Source: HGM04593 sp964458275 (GTDB taxonomy: Bacteria > Bacteroidota > Bacteroidia > Bacteroidales > Bacteroidaceae). Taken from it: a stretch of 40,670 bases of DNA. The stretch is taken from positions 1 through 40,670 of the forward strand of contig CAYWIE010000019.1 of assembly GCA_964458275.1 (NCBI GenBank), read 5' to 3'. The translations under genes were made by a program, and so were the position numbers. Each line of letters starts with the position of its first letter. Within the stretch, counting starts at the first letter, position 1. Positions 1 through 8,342 of this stretch are shown piece after piece. The notes beneath the pieces are model-generated. The model was given only the letters and a program-made list of their open reading frames with translations, did no database searches and was not told the DNA's origin.

Positions 1-54
1 AAAACTATGTTCGGAAAAGAAAACGGCATAAAGCTACTTGCGAAACTTAAATAA
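1..54 (+). CDS. 3' end of a gene cut by the window edge
   Basis: Reading from base 1 in frame 1 gives 17 codons, ending in GIKLLAKLK and then TAA at 52-54. The lysine-rich ending is plausible for the C-terminus of a plus-strand gene that begins outside the window. It is followed by a new promoter box at 95-102, consistent with an end of one transcription unit and the start of another. The fragment is too short to identify, and chance cannot be excluded. Confidence 0.35.
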   Translation, partial: KTMFGKENGIKLLAKLK

Positions 55-94
55 ACTATTTTACAAATATAGCTGTTTAGAATTAATTTTCGTT

Positions 95-102
95 TAAATT
101 TG
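95..102 (+). promoter_or_regulatory. -7 promoter box for the TRIC channel gene
   Basis: TAAATTTG matches the Bacteroidota -7 consensus TAnnTTTG. Transcription would begin near 109. This rules against a TTG start at 100-102, which lies inside the box, and supports the ATG at 127 with a leader of about 18 nt. No clear -33 TTTG is visible at the expected distance. Confidence 0.6.
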
Positions 103-126
103 CACCGGATTTTTAAACAATTTGAA

Positions 127-759
127 ATGAACATGCCGTCGTTTGTCGATTTAATGGAAATTGCCGGAACGTTTGCTTTTGCTATCAGTGGTATCAGATT
201 GGCTTCTGCTAAACGTTTTGATTGGTTCGGTGCTTATGTCGTCGGTTTGGTTACTGCCATCGGTGGCGGTACTATAAGAGATATTTTACTTGATGTTACC
301 CCATTTTGGATGACCAATTCCATGTATTTGCTCTGTTCGGCATTTGCTCTTTTTTGGGTGATTCTGTTCGGCAAGTATTTGATTAAACTCAACAATACGT
401 TCTTTGTGTTTGACACCATTGGTCTTGCCTTGTTCGTGGTTGTGGGTGTAGAGAAGACGTTGGCTCTCGACTATCCTATCTGGGTGGCTGTAGTGATGGC
501 TACGCTTACGGGTTCGGCAGGTGGTGTGATGCGTGATATTTTCATTAACGAGGAGCCGCTTTTCTTCCGTAAGGAGATATATGCAATGGCATGTGTCATC
601 GGTGCTTTGGTCTATTGTTTCTGTGACAGGTTCGGTGCCGAGACTGTTGTGTCGCAGATTGTTTGCAGTGTATTTATTTTCATTGTACGTATATTGGCAG
701 TCAAATATAATATCTGTTTGCCCGTGTTGCATGGGGATGAAGAGGCAGATGACAAATAG
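127..759 (+). CDS. TRIC-type trimeric intracellular cation channel family protein (YadS/UPF0126)
   Basis: An inner-membrane protein of about 210 residues with around seven hydrophobic segments. It shows the internal duplication typical of bacterial TRIC proteins: a glycine-rich GGGTIRDI at about residues 46-53 is repeated as GGVMRDI near 132-138. In this family the two halves form a channel permeable to monovalent cations, but the physiological role in Bacteroidota is not settled. I chose the ATG at 127 because the upstream TTG at 100 lies in the promoter box; an ATG at 133 is also possible. The gene appears monocistronic and is closed by the hairpin at 792-840. Confidence 0.88.
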   Translation: MNMPSFVDLMEIAGTFAFAISGIRLASAKRFDWFGAYVVGLVTAIGGGTIRDILLDVTPFWMTNSMYLLCSAFALFWVILFGKYLIKLNNTFFVFDTIGLALFVVVGVEKTLALDYPIWVAVVMATLTGSAGGVMRDIFINEEPLFFRKEIYAMACVIGALVYCFCDRFGAETVVSQIVCSVFIFIVRILAVKYNICLPVLHGDEEADDK

Positions 760-791
760 GTCTTGCAACAGCCCCGGTACAGTGTTTATAG

Positions 792-840
792 AATATCCGG
801 ACTCCAATCTTTCATCAGCAAAGATTAGAGTCCGGATATT
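792..840 (+). terminator. Rho-independent terminator after the TRIC gene
   Basis: Arms 792-812 and 820-840 pair over 21 positions with one mismatch around a 7-nt loop. A T-rich run follows at 842-846. It closes the plus-strand TRIC gene and may also stop the convergent FHA/SPOR operon. Confidence 0.85.
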
Positions 841-873
841 GTTTTTGCTTCTCTGTATGCGGTTTAGAATATC

Positions 874-1368
874 CTATTCTTGTTCCGGTGCGTGAAGTAT
901 GAGTGTTGTTGCGCCAAGAGTGATTATTGCTCCATCCTCTATACGCAACCTTTCTTTGTCGCCCAGTATCTTGTTCATGACAAATGTTCCTACAATGCTG
1001 CGGTTGTCGCGTATCGTATAGGTCAGTTCTCCGAAGGCGTCGCGTTTTACGTTCAGTATGCAGTGGCGACGGTCCATGCTGCGGTCTTTTGTCTCAATAG
1101 GCAATGTTATTTCTGTGCCTTTGTTGTAACGGCCTATGATGTTGTCGCCCATTTTCAATTGCAGGGTCTGCTTGAAACCGAAGCAGTTTTCTACAACAAT
1201 CAAGTGTCCGAGGTCTTCTTCAGTTTCTTCTATCTTGTCATCACCTACACGTATGGTAAAACTTTTGCGGCATCCCTCACATTCGAATACAACGGTTTGC
1301 CCGATAGGGTATCCGCTATCGTCGAATACTACCGGATGGTCGCATTTGGGACAGATTATTTTTTTCAT
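874..1368 (-). CDS. Zinc-ribbon and FHA domain protein
   Basis: A 164-residue cytoplasmic protein. The N-terminus holds a zinc-ribbon-like pair of CxxC knuckles (Cys6/Cys9 and Cys30/Cys33). The C-terminal part, roughly residues 75-160, looks like a forkhead-associated domain: an IGRYNKG strand, a DRSMDRRHC segment resembling the phosphothreonine-binding S-x-x-H signature, and a later NRSIVGTFVMN segment. FHA domains bind phosphothreonine peptides, so the protein is probably an adaptor, but no kinase is in the window. It starts 9 nt after the SPOR-domain gene stops, so the two are probably co-transcribed. Confidence 0.82.
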   Translation of the reverse strand: MKKIICPKCDHPVVFDDSGYPIGQTVVFECEGCRKSFTIRVGDDKIEETEEDLGHLIVVENCFGFKQTLQLKMGDNIIGRYNKGTEITLPIETKDRSMDRRHCILNVKRDAFGELTYTIRDNRSIVGTFVMNKILGDKERLRIEDGAIITLGATTLILHAPEQE

Positions 1369-1377
1369 GTTCTGTTC

Positions 1378-2388
1378 TTAGTGTATGTATATCCAAGCGT
1401 CGGGGAATGTCTTTTGTATTTTGGGCAATTGTGCCTGAGCCTCTTCTTGAGTGGCGTATGCTCCTGCCGATATGCGGTAGCGTTTGCCGCATTCTACTAT
1501 CCTGTAGTTGAGAACAGCCTTTGTAGAAAGTTCGGTTACAGCTAAATTGGCATTGTCGATGCTGGGTGAACTTGCTACTATTATATGGTGCTGTTTTGTC
1601 TCTGATACAATGGTCGTATTTGCCGCTGGGGTCTCTTCTGCAATCTGCTGTACCTGTTCTGCAGGTGCTGTTTCCGGTGTTTCCTCTGCTTTAATATCGG
1701 ATTTGGCTGTCCGGCTGTCTGTTATCGGCTGTATTGCATGAGTCTCGTTTGCTGTAGCCGCAGGACGGGCTGATGTAAGCTGTTGCATCATTGAGATCTG
1801 TTCGGGTGATGCAAAATTGCCGAACGATGCTTTTGTGTTGTCTTTGAATGTATGTTCGCTGAGTGGTGTTACAAAAACAAACATAATGATTATAGCGGCT
1901 GCTGCGGCTACATATTGTGCTATGCGTTTGCGGCTGAAGGGGATAGTGATTGTGCGTTCTTCCTTTTGGCTTAGGGTGGCTATGGGAAGTGGTGCGAAAC
2001 CGTAGTTGGCGGGGTCGTCAATTCCATTTTCGGATGGAGTGAATGTTATGGTTCCCTCTATGTCCATTGACATTTTTCCTAATTCCCCGAAATAGTATTC
2101 TCCTTTGCGTGCGAGACTGTTTTTTAGCTTTTTAATATCTTCTTTCAGCAGTGTTGTTGCCTGATTGTAGGATACGCCGTAGTGACGCATGTAGGATGTT
2201 GCCAACAGTGCATCATCGATTGTTATGTGGGGGTTGAAGCACAATGTGCGGTGTGGAGGCATGAATAACTGCTCCTCGGCATTGTATTGCGCGGGGATGC
2301 GTTGAGCCAAGAAAGCTCCAAAACCGGGTATTATGACACAGTCGTGGAGTGCAGTCAGATTCGATATATGTTTGTCTATGGTTATCAT
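1378..2388 (-). CDS. HU-CCDC81-type and SPOR domain membrane protein
   Basis: A 336-residue protein. Residues about 1-125 resemble the paired HU-like CCDC81 domains of Bacteroidota (VIIPGFGAFLAQ, then GEYYFGELGKMSMD). A single membrane segment follows at about 155-176 (YVAAAAAIIIMFVFV), then a low-complexity Pro/Ala/Thr/Glu-rich stretch. A C-terminal SPOR domain covers about 267-336 (YRISAGAYATQEEAQAQLPK). SPOR domains bind denuded peptidoglycan at division sites, so the likely topology is a cytoplasmic HU-like head and a periplasmic SPOR tail. The start is fixed by a very close promoter (2394-2424), which predicts a leaderless or nearly leaderless mRNA. It leads an operon with the FHA gene. 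Confidence 0.85.
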   Translation of the reverse strand: MITIDKHISNLTALHDCVIIPGFGAFLAQRIPAQYNAEEQLFMPPHRTLCFNPHITIDDALLATSYMRHYGVSYNQATTLLKEDIKKLKNSLARKGEYYFGELGKMSMDIEGTITFTPSENGIDDPANYGFAPLPIATLSQKEERTITIPFSRKRIAQYVAAAAAIIIMFVFVTPLSEHTFKDNTKASFGNFASPEQISMMQQLTSARPAATANETHAIQPITDSRTAKSDIKAEETPETAPAEQVQQIAEETPAANTTIVSETKQHHIIVASSPSIDNANLAVTELSTKAVLNYRIVECGKRYRISAGAYATQEEAQAQLPKIQKTFPDAWIYIH

Positions 2389-2393
2389 CGAAG

Positions 2394-2424
2394 CAAAATT
2401 AATTCTTTTTTTTTGCTTTTCAAA
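2394..2424 (-). promoter_or_regulatory. Bacteroidota promoter for the HU/SPOR-FHA operon
   Basis: On the minus strand TTTG (2424-2421), a 19-bp spacer and TAATTTTG (2401-2394) match the full consensus. The predicted start point is at about 2387-2388, on the ATG at 2388-2386. Confidence 0.75.
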
Positions 2425-2502
2425 TAAGAAACTGAAATAAAATCGCGAATATAATTATTTTTATAATAAAATTCAAACAGTTTCTAATTTGCAGAAATGG
2501 TT

Positions 2503-3096
2503 TTACTGTATGTTTGATATGTCTATCATTTTGTTCATTATGGCATATACGGTGAGTCCGGGGATGCTGGTTATGCCTAATTTTCGTGATATGTTGCGAC
2601 GGTGTGATATTACAGTGTAGATGGATATGTTGTATTCATCCGCAATCTCTTTGTTGGTCTTTCCTTTGGCTACGGATATCAGTATGGCGCGTTCGCGTGA
2701 TGAGAGTTCGTTGATTTCGTTCTTGTTCTCGTTGCTCTCTTTCAGGGCGTTGTGCAGCTTCTGGAATATTCTTTCGGGTGTGTCGTGTATGCCTATACTG
2801 CTGTCGTACTGCAAAAGTTCGTTTTCGAACAGATTGTCGTAGTTGAGTGCAACGATGGCGGTCTCGCCCCGTTCGGCTCCGAGAAACGAGCGTATGTTCT
2901 GGCGGTCGTTAATGGATATTATCGTCGGGTTTACAATGATTATATCGTATGTTGTGTGCCGTTGGTTGAAATAGTCGGTGTTGGGGAGTATGGAAGTGAT
3001 GGCGAACTCGTTGCTTTTGTTTATTATGGCTGCTACTCCCGTCGACACTATTTCGGAGGGCTCTATCAGTTGTATGTTGTATTTTTTCTTAGCCAT
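2503..3096 (-). CDS. LuxR-type response-regulator-like transcription factor, degenerate receiver
   Basis: A 197-residue protein. The C-terminal part (about 133-190) is a LuxR/NarL helix-turn-helix: LSSRERAILISVAKGKTNKE, then a recognition helix region IYTVISHRRN. The first 120 residues resemble a response-regulator receiver, but the strand that normally carries the phospho-accepting Asp reads DIIIVNPT, with Asn56 at that place, and the usual acidic pair is reduced to Glu12. It is therefore probably not controlled by ordinary phosphorylation. Its start overlaps the stop of the hemerythrin gene by 8 bp, making it the last gene of the feoAB operon and a candidate regulator of it or of related targets. 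Confidence 0.83.
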   Translation of the reverse strand: MAKKKYNIQLIEPSEIVSTGVAAIINKSNEFAITSILPNTDYFNQRHTTYDIIIVNPTIISINDRQNIRSFLGAERGETAIVALNYDNLFENELLQYDSSIGIHDTPERIFQKLHNALKESNENKNEINELSSRERAILISVAKGKTNKEIADEYNISIYTVISHRRNISRKLGITSIPGLTVYAIMNKMIDISNIQ

Positions 3097-3787
3097 TGTC
3101 TTGTTCCAATTTTGCTACAAGCGGGATTAGCAGTTTGTTCTCTACGGTGGTGTGCCGGCGGAGGTCGCTTTCTATGCGGAATATTTTGCGCAACACTTCC
3201 ATGCGTATGTTCGAGGTGTAGCTGCCGGGCAGGTATTTGATTATTATGTTCTTGAGGTCGTTCAGTTTTTCGTCTATATCGGTGTGGCTTTTTTCGAATT
3301 TGGTGATGTTGTATGTCGCCGGCGTTTCTCCGGTGCCTGTGAGGCGGTTCTCGATGTAGGGAAAGACATACAGCTCTTCGTACTCGAAGTGCCTTTTTAT
3401 TTCGTTGTCGTAGTCATCGAAAAACTTGTTGAGTATGTATCTGCTTGTCTCCTCATACTCTTCCATCATGGTGTGTATGTCGTTGTGCAGGGTGGGGAGA
3501 CTGTTGTCGAGATATTGTCTGTGCGATGCGCGAAGATAGGATATTATATGTGGAATATCCTCTAATCTCAGTGCATCGGTGTTGGGGTGATAGTTGTTGA
3601 ACGAGTATATGTTGCTTAGGGTTATGAAGAGTTCTTCGGAGAGGCTGTGCTGAGCGCATATTTCTTCTACGGTAGCTTCGCCGAATCCCAATTTTATGTC
3701 GAAACGTTCAAATATGGATAGCAGATTGCAGTCGGCGGCAATCAGGTCGGCTGCTTTCATTTTGCTTGAATAGGGAGAGATGCTCAT
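3089..3787 (-). CDS. Hemerythrin-domain protein, RIC/ScdA/YtfE-like
   Basis: A 232-residue cytoplasmic protein. Residues about 10-60 resemble the ScdA N-terminal domain (DUF542), but without the CC motif that family normally carries. The rest is a hemerythrin four-helix bundle with a full set of candidate di-iron ligands: His89, His101/His105, His133 with Glu137 (HxxxE), His168, and His212 with Glu216 (HxxxE). Family members bind a di-iron centre and have been linked to repair of iron-sulfur clusters after nitrosative or oxidative damage, or to oxygen and NO sensing. It lies 12 nt downstream of feoAB and overlaps the LuxR gene. Confidence 0.85.
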   Translation of the reverse strand: MSISPYSSKMKAADLIAADCNLLSIFERFDIKLGFGEATVEEICAQHSLSEELFITLSNIYSFNNYHPNTDALRLEDIPHIISYLRASHRQYLDNSLPTLHNDIHTMMEEYEETSRYILNKFFDDYDNEIKRHFEYEELYVFPYIENRLTGTGETPATYNITKFEKSHTDIDEKLNDLKNIIIKYLPGSYTSNIRMEVLRKIFRIESDLRRHTTVENKLLIPLVAKLEQDNG

Positions 3788-3799
3788 TTTTGTTGATTG

Positions 3800-6160
3800 T
3801 TATAGTATTGAACCTATTTGGTTGACGGCATACGCTATCAGCCATGCTATGCCGGTGTTGTAGACTACTGCGAAGATAGCGAACTTTTTGCTTCCGGTCT
3901 CTTCGGCAATTGTGGTGATGGTGGCAATGCATGGGAAGAAGAGCAGCACGAATACCAAGAATGCGGCGGCGGAGCTTTTGGTGAAGTCGCCTGATGATAC
4001 GAGTGATTGCGAAAGGTTGGCTTCGTCGCTGTTGTACAGTACTCCGAATGTGCTTACGACAAGTTCTTTAGCGGGAATGCTTGCTATGAGCGCTATGCTT
4101 GAGCGCCAGTTCAGTCCCAACGGTTCCATCACCGGTTCTATCGCCTTTCCTATCATGCCGATGTACGATTCGGCGTATGTGTTGTCGTATGTGGCTGCAT
4201 CGCTTATTTCGGGACGCGGATAGTAGCTCAGGAACCAAATGATTACTGTCGCCGCAAATACTGTCGTTCCGATTTTTTTAATGTATTGCAGGCATTTTTC
4301 CCACATGTGGTGCAGGGTGTAGCGCAGGGTGGGACGGCGATAAGGGGGCAGTTCCATCACGAACGGTGTCTCGTCTTGCTTGAATTTTGTGGTACGCAAC
4401 AGGCGGGCGGTGATGGCGGCTGTTACAATGCCCAAAAGGTAGAGTGCTATCATTATGGCCGGGGCGTGTTCCGGGAAGAACGCTCCGGCAAGCAGGATGT
4501 AGACGGGGAGACGCGCGCTGCACGACATGAATGGAGTGATAAGTATCGTTATCAATCGGCTGCTGTGGCTTTCTATGGCGCGTGTTGCCATTATTGCAGG
4601 TACGTTGCAGCCGAATCCCATGAGCATTGGGATGAATGATTTGCCGTGCAGTCCAATCTTATGCATAAGCTTGTCCATGATGAACGCTGCGCGCGCCATG
4701 TAGCCGGAGTCTTCCATCAGTGAGATGAAGAGGTAGAGGATAAGTATGTTCGGCAGGAATACTGCTACACTGCCTACTCCGCCTATTATTCCGTTTATGA
4801 CAAGGTCTTGCATTGCTCCGGGAGGCAGAATGCGTGAGCATAGTTCGCCCAGCATGCCGAATCCTTCTGCTATCCACTCCTGCGGGTATGCGCCGAGTTG
4901 GTACACGGTGGTGAACATCAGCCACATGACGGCAAAGAATAGCGGAAAACCTAACCATTTGTTTGCTACAAGACGGTCTATGCGTCGTGTCTTCAGGTTG
5001 ACATTCTCGTTGCCGGGAGTGTATGTCTCTTGCAGTGCGCCTGCTATGAAGCCATATTTAGCGTCGCTGATGGCTGTCTCTACATCGGTGCCTGTTTCGA
5101 GTTCCACTTTGTGGGAGAGTCTGTCGGCAAGGGCTGTCCAGCCGGCAATCTCTTTGCAGTTGCTGAGCTGTTTGATTGCTTCCTTGTCTTTTTCGAGCAT
5201 CTTCATCGCCCAATATCTTACGGGGAACTGATGGGGAAGGTCGGTCGCTCTGTGCATTTCGCGTGCCAACGGAGTTATGGCCTCTTCCATTGATGTACCG
5301 TAGTTTATGTGTATGTGGCGGGCAGTGTTGTTCTTGCCCTCGAACATCTCTATCACAGTGTCGAGGAGCTTGTCGAGACCTTTGCCGTTGCGGGCTATTG
5401 TGGGTATCATGGGGACTCCCATCATTGCTCCGAGGTGGGCGTGGTCCAGTCTTGCTCCGCTTGCACTGAGCTCGTCGTACATGTTGAGCGCGACTACAGT
5501 GCGCTGGTTGAGGTCTATCAGTTCTGTGGTCAGGTAGAGGTTGCGTTCGATGTTTGATGCTACAACGGCGTTGATTATTACGTCCGGTTCCTGTTCGTAT
5601 ATGTGGCGTCTTACGTATATCTCTTCGGGCGAGTATGCCGATATTGAGTAGGTCCCGGGCAGGTCGGTGAGGTTTATTCTATAGCCTTTGTAGTTGAGGC
5701 TTCCGGTTTTTGCTTCTACAGTTACGCCGCTGTAGTTGCCTACATGCTCGCTGCTGCCCGACATGGTGTTGAAGAGTGATGTCTTGCCGCTGTTGGGATT
5801 GCCTACAAGGGCAACATTTATGGTGTTCTTGCGCACTGCCGGACTTTTGCGGTGCTTGCAGTTGCATGTGGAGCAGTCGTCGCACACGGCTGTGCATCCG
5901 AACGATGGGGCGGGGGTGAGTACTTTCTTTGCCTCTTCTTCGGGCAGTACCTCGATTGTGGCAGCTTCGTTGCGTCGCAAGGATACGTCGTATCCCATGA
6001 CATGGTATTTTACAGGGTCGCTCAGTGGGGAGTCGAGTACGGATTTAACCTTTTCGCCACGTACAAATCCCATCTCCATGATGCGTTTGCGGAAGCCGCC
6101 GTGTCCGGATATTCGTATGATTATTGCTGTTTCGCCATTTTTCAGTTCGGATAGTTTCAT
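3800..6160 (-). CDS. feoB: Ferrous iron transporter, FeoA-FeoB fusion
   Basis: A 786-residue inner-membrane Fe(II) transporter. Residues 1-75 form a FeoA (SH3-like) domain fused to the FeoB GTPase. The linker carries a cysteine cluster (Cys89, 93, 96, 99, 101). The G domain has GNPNSGKT at 120-127 (G1), DLPG (G3) and NMYD (G4). The membrane part has the two gate regions, with GFGCNVPA and SIPAKELVVSTFGV. GTP binding and hydrolysis are coupled to iron entry. It is the first gene of an operon with the hemerythrin protein and the LuxR regulator. A TAAATTTG box sits 14-20 bp ahead of the ATG. Confidence 0.95.
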   Translation of the reverse strand: MKLSELKNGETAIIIRISGHGGFRKRIMEMGFVRGEKVKSVLDSPLSDPVKYHVMGYDVSLRRNEAATIEVLPEEEAKKVLTPAPSFGCTAVCDDCSTCNCKHRKSPAVRKNTINVALVGNPNSGKTSLFNTMSGSSEHVGNYSGVTVEAKTGSLNYKGYRINLTDLPGTYSISAYSPEEIYVRRHIYEQEPDVIINAVVASNIERNLYLTTELIDLNQRTVVALNMYDELSASGARLDHAHLGAMMGVPMIPTIARNGKGLDKLLDTVIEMFEGKNNTARHIHINYGTSMEEAITPLAREMHRATDLPHQFPVRYWAMKMLEKDKEAIKQLSNCKEIAGWTALADRLSHKVELETGTDVETAISDAKYGFIAGALQETYTPGNENVNLKTRRIDRLVANKWLGFPLFFAVMWLMFTTVYQLGAYPQEWIAEGFGMLGELCSRILPPGAMQDLVINGIIGGVGSVAVFLPNILILYLFISLMEDSGYMARAAFIMDKLMHKIGLHGKSFIPMLMGFGCNVPAIMATRAIESHSSRLITILITPFMSCSARLPVYILLAGAFFPEHAPAIMIALYLLGIVTAAITARLLRTTKFKQDETPFVMELPPYRRPTLRYTLHHMWEKCLQYIKKIGTTVFAATVIIWFLSYYPRPEISDAATYDNTYAESYIGMIGKAIEPVMEPLGLNWRSSIALIASIPAKELVVSTFGVLYNSDEANLSQSLVSSGDFTKSSAAAFLVFVLLFFPCIATITTIAEETGSKKFAIFAVVYNTGIAWLIAYAVNQIGSIL

Positions 6161-6180
6161 CTTCCGTTGTCTTGTTTTTG

Positions 6181-6188
6181 CAAATTTA
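6181..6188 (-). promoter_or_regulatory. -7 promoter box for the feoAB operon
   Basis: The minus strand reads TAAATTTG at 6188-6181, placing the start point near 6174 and a leader of about 14 nt. The -33 position is weak. No Fur-like dyad that I can identify with confidence is seen. Confidence 0.55.
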
Positions 6189-6286
6189 CTTCTCTTTTGC
6201 TAATTAGGCAATAATTATTTTTATTACTTGCTGTACGGCAGTAGTTATTTATGACTATTGGCAATGCTTTCTGAGTTCACTCGCTT

Positions 6287-6303
6287 CCTGCATGCCATGC
6301 AGG
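6287..6303. repeat. Short perfect palindrome between rpsA and feoAB
   Basis: CCTGCATG and CATGCAGG flank a single C. It lies 15 bp from the rpsA terminator in the roughly 210-bp spacer. It could be an operator upstream of feoAB or chance. Confidence 0.35.
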
Positions 6304-6317
6304 TGTGCATATAACAA

Positions 6318-6348
6318 AAGTAGGTCGAAAATCACTTTCGACCTACTT
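6318..6348 (-). terminator. Rho-independent terminator after rpsA
   Basis: A 13-bp perfect stem (6318-6330 with 6336-6348) and a 5-nt loop. On the minus strand the stem is followed by TTTGTTAT, a U-rich tail. Confidence 0.85.
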
Positions 6349-6370
6349 GAACGGTTATGTGGGGATTGTA

Positions 6371-8170
6371 TTATTCTCCGCCTTCGAGCTTGCTCTTGAG
6401 CGCTGCAAGTGCGTCGAAGTCACCAAGTGTAGTTGAAGCAGCCTGGTTCTGGATAGCGGGTGCCTCTTCTGCAGCGGCTTTCTTGTTGTTTTTGCGAGCC
6501 TGAGTAGCAGCCTTCTTCTCAATCTTCTCTTCTTCCTTAGCTACATCTTCGAAAATGCGGCTGTGTGAGAGGATGATGCGTTTTGCCTCTTTGTTGAACT
6601 CGATTACCTTGAATGAAAGTGTCTCGTTAGCTGTTGCCTGTGAGCCGTCCTCCTTTACAAGGTGTTTGGGTGTTGCGAAGCCTTCAACGCCGTGGGGCAA
6701 TGAAACTACTGCGCCTTTCTCGATGAGTTCTGTGATTACACCTTCGTGGATAGAACCTACAGTGTAGATTGTCTCGAATACATCCCAAGGATTCTCTTCG
6801 AGCTGTTTGTGGCCGAGGCTGAGACGACGGTTCTCTTTGTCGATTTCGAGTACCTGTACCTCGATTACCTCACCAATCTGTGTGAACTCAGAGGGGTGTT
6901 TGATTTTCTTTGTCCATGAGAGGTCGCTGATGTGGATGAGACCGTCTACGCCCTCTTCGATTTCAACGAAGATACCGAAGTTTGTGAAGTTGCGTACTTT
7001 TGCTGAGTGCTTAGAACCAACTGCATATTTTTCTTCGATGTTAGCCCAAGGATCTTCTCTGAGCTGTTTGATGCCGAGAGACATCTTGCGCTCTGCGCGG
7101 TCGAGTGTGAGGATCTTAGCCTCTACCTCGTCGCCTACCTTCATGAAGTCCTGAGCTGAACGGAGGTGCTGGCTCCATGACATTTCAGATACGTGGATGA
7201 GGCCTTCAACACCGGGAGCAATCTCGATGAATGCACCGTAGTCTGCCATAACCACAACCTTGCCTTTTACTACATCGCCAACTTTGAGGTCTGCGTCGAT
7301 AGCATCCCAGGGGTGGGGTGTGAGCTGTTTCAAGCCGAGAGCGATACGTTTTTTCTCGTCGTCGAAGTCGAGGATAACAACGTTGATCTTCTCGTCGAGC
7401 TTTACAATTTCGTTGGGATCGTTTACGCGGCCCCAAGAGAGGTCTGTGATGTGGATGAGACCGTCAACACCGCCGAGGTCAATGAATACACCGTATGATG
7501 TGATGTTCTTGACTGTACCTTCGAGAACCTGACCTTTTTCGAGTGTGCTGATGATTTTCTTCTTCTGCTCCTCAAGCTCTGCCTCGATGAGTGCTTTGTG
7601 AGAAACAACAACGTTCTTGAATTCCTGGTTGATTTTTACAATCTTGAAGTCTTCTGTCTGACCTACGTATGCATCGTAGTCGCGGATGGGTTTTACGTCG
7701 ATCTGTGAGCCGGGCAAGAATGCTTCGATGCCGAATACGTCTACAATCATACCGCCCTTTGTGCGACATTTGATGTAGCCGCGTACAACTGCCTGTGCTT
7801 CCATTGCCTCGTTGATGAGGTCCCATGAACGGCGTGTGCGTGCTTTTTTGTGTGAAAGGATAAGCTGTCCTTTTTTGTCTTCCTGGTTTTCGATGTATAC
7901 CTCTACTTCGTCGCCTACCTTGAGGTCGGGGTTGTAGCGGAACTCGCTGATGGGGATGATGCCATCTGATTTGTAACCGATGTTAACGATTACCTCTCTC
8001 TTGTTGATGCTGATTACGGTACCCATTACCACCTCGCGGTTAGATACTTTGTTCAAGGTGCCGTCATAAGCCTGCTCAAGCTGCTCCTGTGAGAGACCTG
8101 AGATGTTTACGCCTTTTTCGTATGATTCCCAATCGAATCCGGCGTTTCCTGTTAAGATTTCTGTGCTCAT
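6371..8170 (-). CDS. rpsA: 30S ribosomal protein S1
   Basis: A 599-residue protein with six consecutive S1 (OB-fold) repeats. Recognisable repeat cores are NIGYKSDGIIPISEF, GGMIVDVFGIEAFLPGSQ, SYGVFIDLGGVDGLIHITDL, DYGAFIEIAPGVEGLIHVSE, NFGIFVEIEEGVDGLIHISD and a diverged final repeat with GAVVSLPHGVEGFATP. A lysine/alanine/glutamate-rich tail follows. S1 binds mRNA on the small subunit and helps initiation. The frame opens further upstream, but the -7 box at 8222-8229 removes the most distal start. I prefer the ATG at 8170 (MSTEILTGNAGF); the ATG at 8200 is the alternative. It is a single-gene unit. Confidence 0.95.
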   Translation of the reverse strand: MSTEILTGNAGFDWESYEKGVNISGLSQEQLEQAYDGTLNKVSNREVVMGTVISINKREVIVNIGYKSDGIIPISEFRYNPDLKVGDEVEVYIENQEDKKGQLILSHKKARTRRSWDLINEAMEAQAVVRGYIKCRTKGGMIVDVFGIEAFLPGSQIDVKPIRDYDAYVGQTEDFKIVKINQEFKNVVVSHKALIEAELEEQKKKIISTLEKGQVLEGTVKNITSYGVFIDLGGVDGLIHITDLSWGRVNDPNEIVKLDEKINVVILDFDDEKKRIALGLKQLTPHPWDAIDADLKVGDVVKGKVVVMADYGAFIEIAPGVEGLIHVSEMSWSQHLRSAQDFMKVGDEVEAKILTLDRAERKMSLGIKQLREDPWANIEEKYAVGSKHSAKVRNFTNFGIFVEIEEGVDGLIHISDLSWTKKIKHPSEFTQIGEVIEVQVLEIDKENRRLSLGHKQLEENPWDVFETIYTVGSIHEGVITELIEKGAVVSLPHGVEGFATPKHLVKEDGSQATANETLSFKVIEFNKEAKRIILSHSRIFEDVAKEEEKIEKKAATQARKNNKKAAAEEAPAIQNQAASTTLGDFDALAALKSKLEGGE

Positions 8171-8221
8171 AAATTTGTTAATTACTAATGAGTTAGACAT
8201 TATGTTGTTAGAATTCGGCTG

Positions 8222-8229
8222 CAAAGGTA
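8222..8229 (-). promoter_or_regulatory. -7 promoter box for rpsA
   Basis: The minus strand reads TACCTTTG at 8229-8222, a full match to TAnnTTTG. The start point would be near 8215, giving a leader of about 45 nt to the ATG at 8170. Confidence 0.65.
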
Positions 8230-8277
8230 CGACTTTTATTTGGGAATTTATAATTTTTTCAGAGTTTTCTTGGGAAA

Positions 8278-8309
8278 TTTGTTCGCTTTTTTGTTTTATA
8301 TTATATTTG
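8278..8309 (+). promoter_or_regulatory. Promoter for marC
   Basis: TTTG at 8278-8281, a 20-bp spacer and TATATTTG at 8302-8309 match the Bacteroidota consensus. The start point would be near 8316, 27 nt before the ATG at 8343. It is divergent from the rpsA promoter. Confidence 0.7.
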
Positions 8310-8342
8310 CAATTGATTACGGTTCATTTATTTTTATAACCA

